Assembly: GCA_025353085.1 (NCBI GenBank)
Contig: JANXRI010000472.1
Location: 1 to 16,241 of the forward strand
Length of the DNA stretch: 16,241 nt
Reading direction: 5' to 3'
Origin: Betaproteobacteria bacterium
GTDB lineage: Bacteria; Pseudomonadota; Gammaproteobacteria; Burkholderiales; SG8-41
The notes under the pieces are model-generated. The model had not been told where the DNA came from. It saw nothing but the letters and a program-made list of their open reading frames with translations, and ran no database searches. How positions within the stretch are numbered: position 1 is the first letter of the stretch; the number at the start of each line of letters is the position of its first letter. A program made the translations under genes and the position numbers. Shown here one piece after another: positions 14,651 to 16,241 of the stretch.

Positions 14651-15460
14651 ATGAGCAGGCGAAAGAAAAAAAGCGTCCCGACCCGCGCGAACCGGAGAAA
14701 TACGGATATTAAAGTTCCACCCCTGCAACCCGCCGTCGAACTGCAATCCCGCATGCCGCTTATCGATGCTTTGCGCGGCGGGTCGATCGTCATGATGCTG
14801 GCCTATCATTTTTCCTTCGACTTAAATTACTTCGGGGTCCTGCAGCAGGATTTCTATCGGGACACGTTCTGGATAGCAGCCCGGAGCTGCATACTCGGCA
14901 GCTTTCTGGCATTGGTGGGCGTGAGCCTTGCGCTTGCCACCCGCGAAGGCGTCCGCTGGCCGGCTTTCGGCAGGCGGCTCGCTGTGATCGCCGCGTGCGC
15001 AATCGTCGTCAGCATCGGCAGCTATTTCATGTTTCCGAAAAGCTGGATTTCTTTCGGTGTATTGCACTTCATTGTGATTGCAAGCATCGTTGGACTTGCA
15101 TTCATCCGGCTGTATTGGACTAATTTGTTAGTCGGCGCAGCGTTAATCGCTTTGGGCGTTTCTGTCGCGTCGCCGCTCTTCGATGAGCGTTACTTAAACT
15201 GGTTCGGGCTGATGACGCACAAACCGGTCACTGAGGATTACGTGCCATTGTTACCCTGGTTCGGCGTCGTGCTGATCGGGATGTTTATCGGCAAGCTCGT
15301 GTGCCGGCGGGCCTCGCGGCACGCAGCCTCCCGCTGGGTGGCAACCGGCCCGATGGGTCGTTCGCTGGCCTGGGCAGGGCGGCACAGCCTGATAATTTAT
15401 ATGCTGCATCAACCGGTATTGGTCGGCGCGCTTTATGTGCTGTTCGGACAGCGGCCGTAA
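14651..15460 (+). CDS. DUF1624 / HGSNAT-like multi-pass membrane protein, possible acyltransferase
   Basis: 269 residues from ATG 14651; a TTG at 14645 overlapping the gspF stop is an alternative. A very basic N-terminus (MSRRKKKSVPTRANRR) precedes the family opening MPLIDALRGGSIVMMLAYHF. Some six or seven hydrophobic helices follow, including LGSFLALVGVSLALAT, LAVIAACAIVVSIGSYFMF, FGVLHFIVIASIVGLAFI, LLVGAALIALGVSVASPLF and LPWFGVVLIGMFIGKLV, and the end is AGRHSLIIYMLHQPVL. The RxxSIDALRG-type opening and the HQP near the C-terminus are typical of bacterial relatives of heparan-alpha-glucosaminide N-acetyltransferase, which move acetyl groups across membranes. Activity and substrate are unknown here. 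The 2-base gap to gspF implies co-transcription with gspCDEF. Stop at 15458-15460. Confidence 0.8.
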   Translation: MSRRKKKSVPTRANRRNTDIKVPPLQPAVELQSRMPLIDALRGGSIVMMLAYHFSFDLNYFGVLQQDFYRDTFWIAARSCILGSFLALVGVSLALATREGVRWPAFGRRLAVIAACAIVVSIGSYFMFPKSWISFGVLHFIVIASIVGLAFIRLYWTNLLVGAALIALGVSVASPLFDERYLNWFGLMTHKPVTEDYVPLLPWFGVVLIGMFIGKLVCRRASRHAASRWVATGPMGRSLAWAGRHSLIIYMLHQPVLVGALYVLFGQRP

Positions 15461-15492
15461 CCGCTCCGCAAAACCTCACAAAGGATTGTTGC

Positions 15493-16241
15493 ATGTTTAC
15501 CCGTCGTAAATTCGTAATCGCACTTGGTACTTATGCTGCCGCCGCGCCAATTGGCGGTTTTGGCGCATCGGGCAGGGTTCATCGCGTCGGCTTCGTCGCG
15601 CCGGAACGCGGTCTCGCGACCGGCCTGCGTTTCGACGCGTTGCGCGCCGGATTGCGTCTGCTCGGCCACGTCGAACCCAAAAACCTGATCATCGAAGCGC
15701 ATTGGCCCGACCACCTCGACCGCCAATATAACGAGCTGGTGAGCAATCTTATCAACGCGAACCTTAACGTGATCGTCGTGCATGACGCCGCGGCTGTCGT
15801 TCGCACTGCACGCTCGCTTAACAAGCAGAAATCGCAGATCCCGCTCGTCATGGCAACCTGCCCGGATCCGGTTGCGTATGGCGTCGTCGCCAGCCTCGCA
15901 CGGCCGGGCGGCACCGTCACCGGCGTGGCTGATGCGGCGGACCCTGCGCCGCGGCAACTGGCGCTACTCGCTGAGGCGGTGCCGGGATTGGCGCGCGTTG
16001 CGGTGTTGGCGCACGGCCAATATCCGGGGCACCCCCTCATTTTCAGCAGCGTGGGGGCCGCCGCGCAAAAGTCGGGCATTGCCGTAGTGTCGTTTACCGC
16101 CCGCAGCCCGGCTGAATTCGACACCGCATTTAGCGAGATTGCCAAGGCGCACGTTCAGGCCGTGATGGTGGCTGTGCACCCGCTGGCCGCAGGCGCCGGA
16201 GCACAAATTGCGGCGCTCGCGATCAAGCACAAGCTGCCAAC
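15493..16241 (+). CDS. ABC-transporter substrate-binding protein family (PF04392-like), 3' end missing
   Basis: An ATG at 15493 with AAGGA (15481-15485) 7 bases upstream opens a frame that stays open to the right edge, 249 codons. The start MFTRRKFVIALGTYAAAAPI has a twin-arginine motif (TRRKF) and a hydrophobic stretch, so export by the Tat route or as a Tat-like signal is likely. After it, VHRVGFVAPE, RFDALRAGLRLLGHVEPKNL, IIEAHWPDHLDRQYNELVSN, INANLNVIVVHDAAAVVRTA, IPLVMATCPDPVAYGVVASL and ARPGGTVTGVAD match the ABC_sub_bind family of periplasmic ligand-binding proteins. Ligand unknown. The gene lies 32 bases after the DUF1624 stop; it could be read through or have its own promoter. Family members are often found without a permease next to them, and none can be seen here. 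Confidence 0.88.
   Translation, partial: MFTRRKFVIALGTYAAAAPIGGFGASGRVHRVGFVAPERGLATGLRFDALRAGLRLLGHVEPKNLIIEAHWPDHLDRQYNELVSNLINANLNVIVVHDAAAVVRTARSLNKQKSQIPLVMATCPDPVAYGVVASLARPGGTVTGVADAADPAPRQLALLAEAVPGLARVAVLAHGQYPGHPLIFSSVGAAAQKSGIAVVSFTARSPAEFDTAFSEIAKAHVQAVMVAVHPLAAGAGAQIAALAIKHKLP

Noticed and set aside
1..16241. CRISPR arrays, tRNA or rRNA genes, insertion sequences, phage or toxin-antitoxin genes
   Set aside because: None was visible by eye on either strand; the genes and short control regions account for nearly all of the window.

Overview
The window is chromosomal DNA, GC-rich and densely coding, from a Gram-negative proteobacterium. The gene order and the protein sequences point to a betaproteobacterium (Burkholderiales or Nitrosomonadales-like). 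That placement is inferred from family resemblance and was not tested by a search. Almost the whole window is one type II secretion system (T2SS, Gsp) locus with metabolic or transport genes on either side. I see no tRNA, rRNA, CRISPR array, insertion sequence or phage gene.

Layout. (1) 1-963, minus strand: two tandem acetoacetate decarboxylase paralogues. The upstream one is complete; the downstream one is cut by the left window edge. (2) 964-1306: a 343-base intergenic region with three copies of a 6-base half-site, two of them inside a perfect 12-bp tandem repeat, and a possible promoter for gspA. (3) 1307-3609, plus strand: gspA and gspB, overlapping by one base. (4) 3675-9041, minus strand: gspG-H-I-J-K-L-M-N, a tightly packed operon in which five successive junctions (I/J, J/K, K/L, L/M, M/N) are ATGA overlaps. 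It runs convergently into gspB. (5) 9042-9230: a divergent control region with candidate promoters for both directions, a terminator-like hairpin and a perfect 15-base palindrome directly in front of gspC. (6) 9231-14648, plus strand: gspC-D-E-F. (7) 14651-15460: a DUF1624-type membrane acyltransferase-like gene directly behind gspF. (8) 15493 to the right edge: the start of a Tat-type ABC-family substrate-binding protein.

Function. GspD is the outer-membrane secretin and GspC links it to the inner-membrane platform (GspF, GspL, GspM) and the motor ATPase GspE. GspG is the major pseudopilin; GspH, I, J and K form the pilus tip. GspN is an accessory inner-membrane protein. GspA and GspB are the ATPase/peptidoglycan-binding pair thought to help the secretin insert through the cell wall. 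The prepilin peptidase (gspO) and a pilotin (gspS) are not in the window, so pseudopilin processing must rely on a gene elsewhere.

Most of the locus is a recognisable T2SS, not a new system. The points most worth a second look are the gspC leader (hairpin with T-tract, palindrome, strong ribosome site and an apparent CTG start), a GspA with no visible membrane-spanning segment, the half-site array upstream of the decarboxylase genes, and the acyltransferase-like gene attached to the gspCDEF operon.
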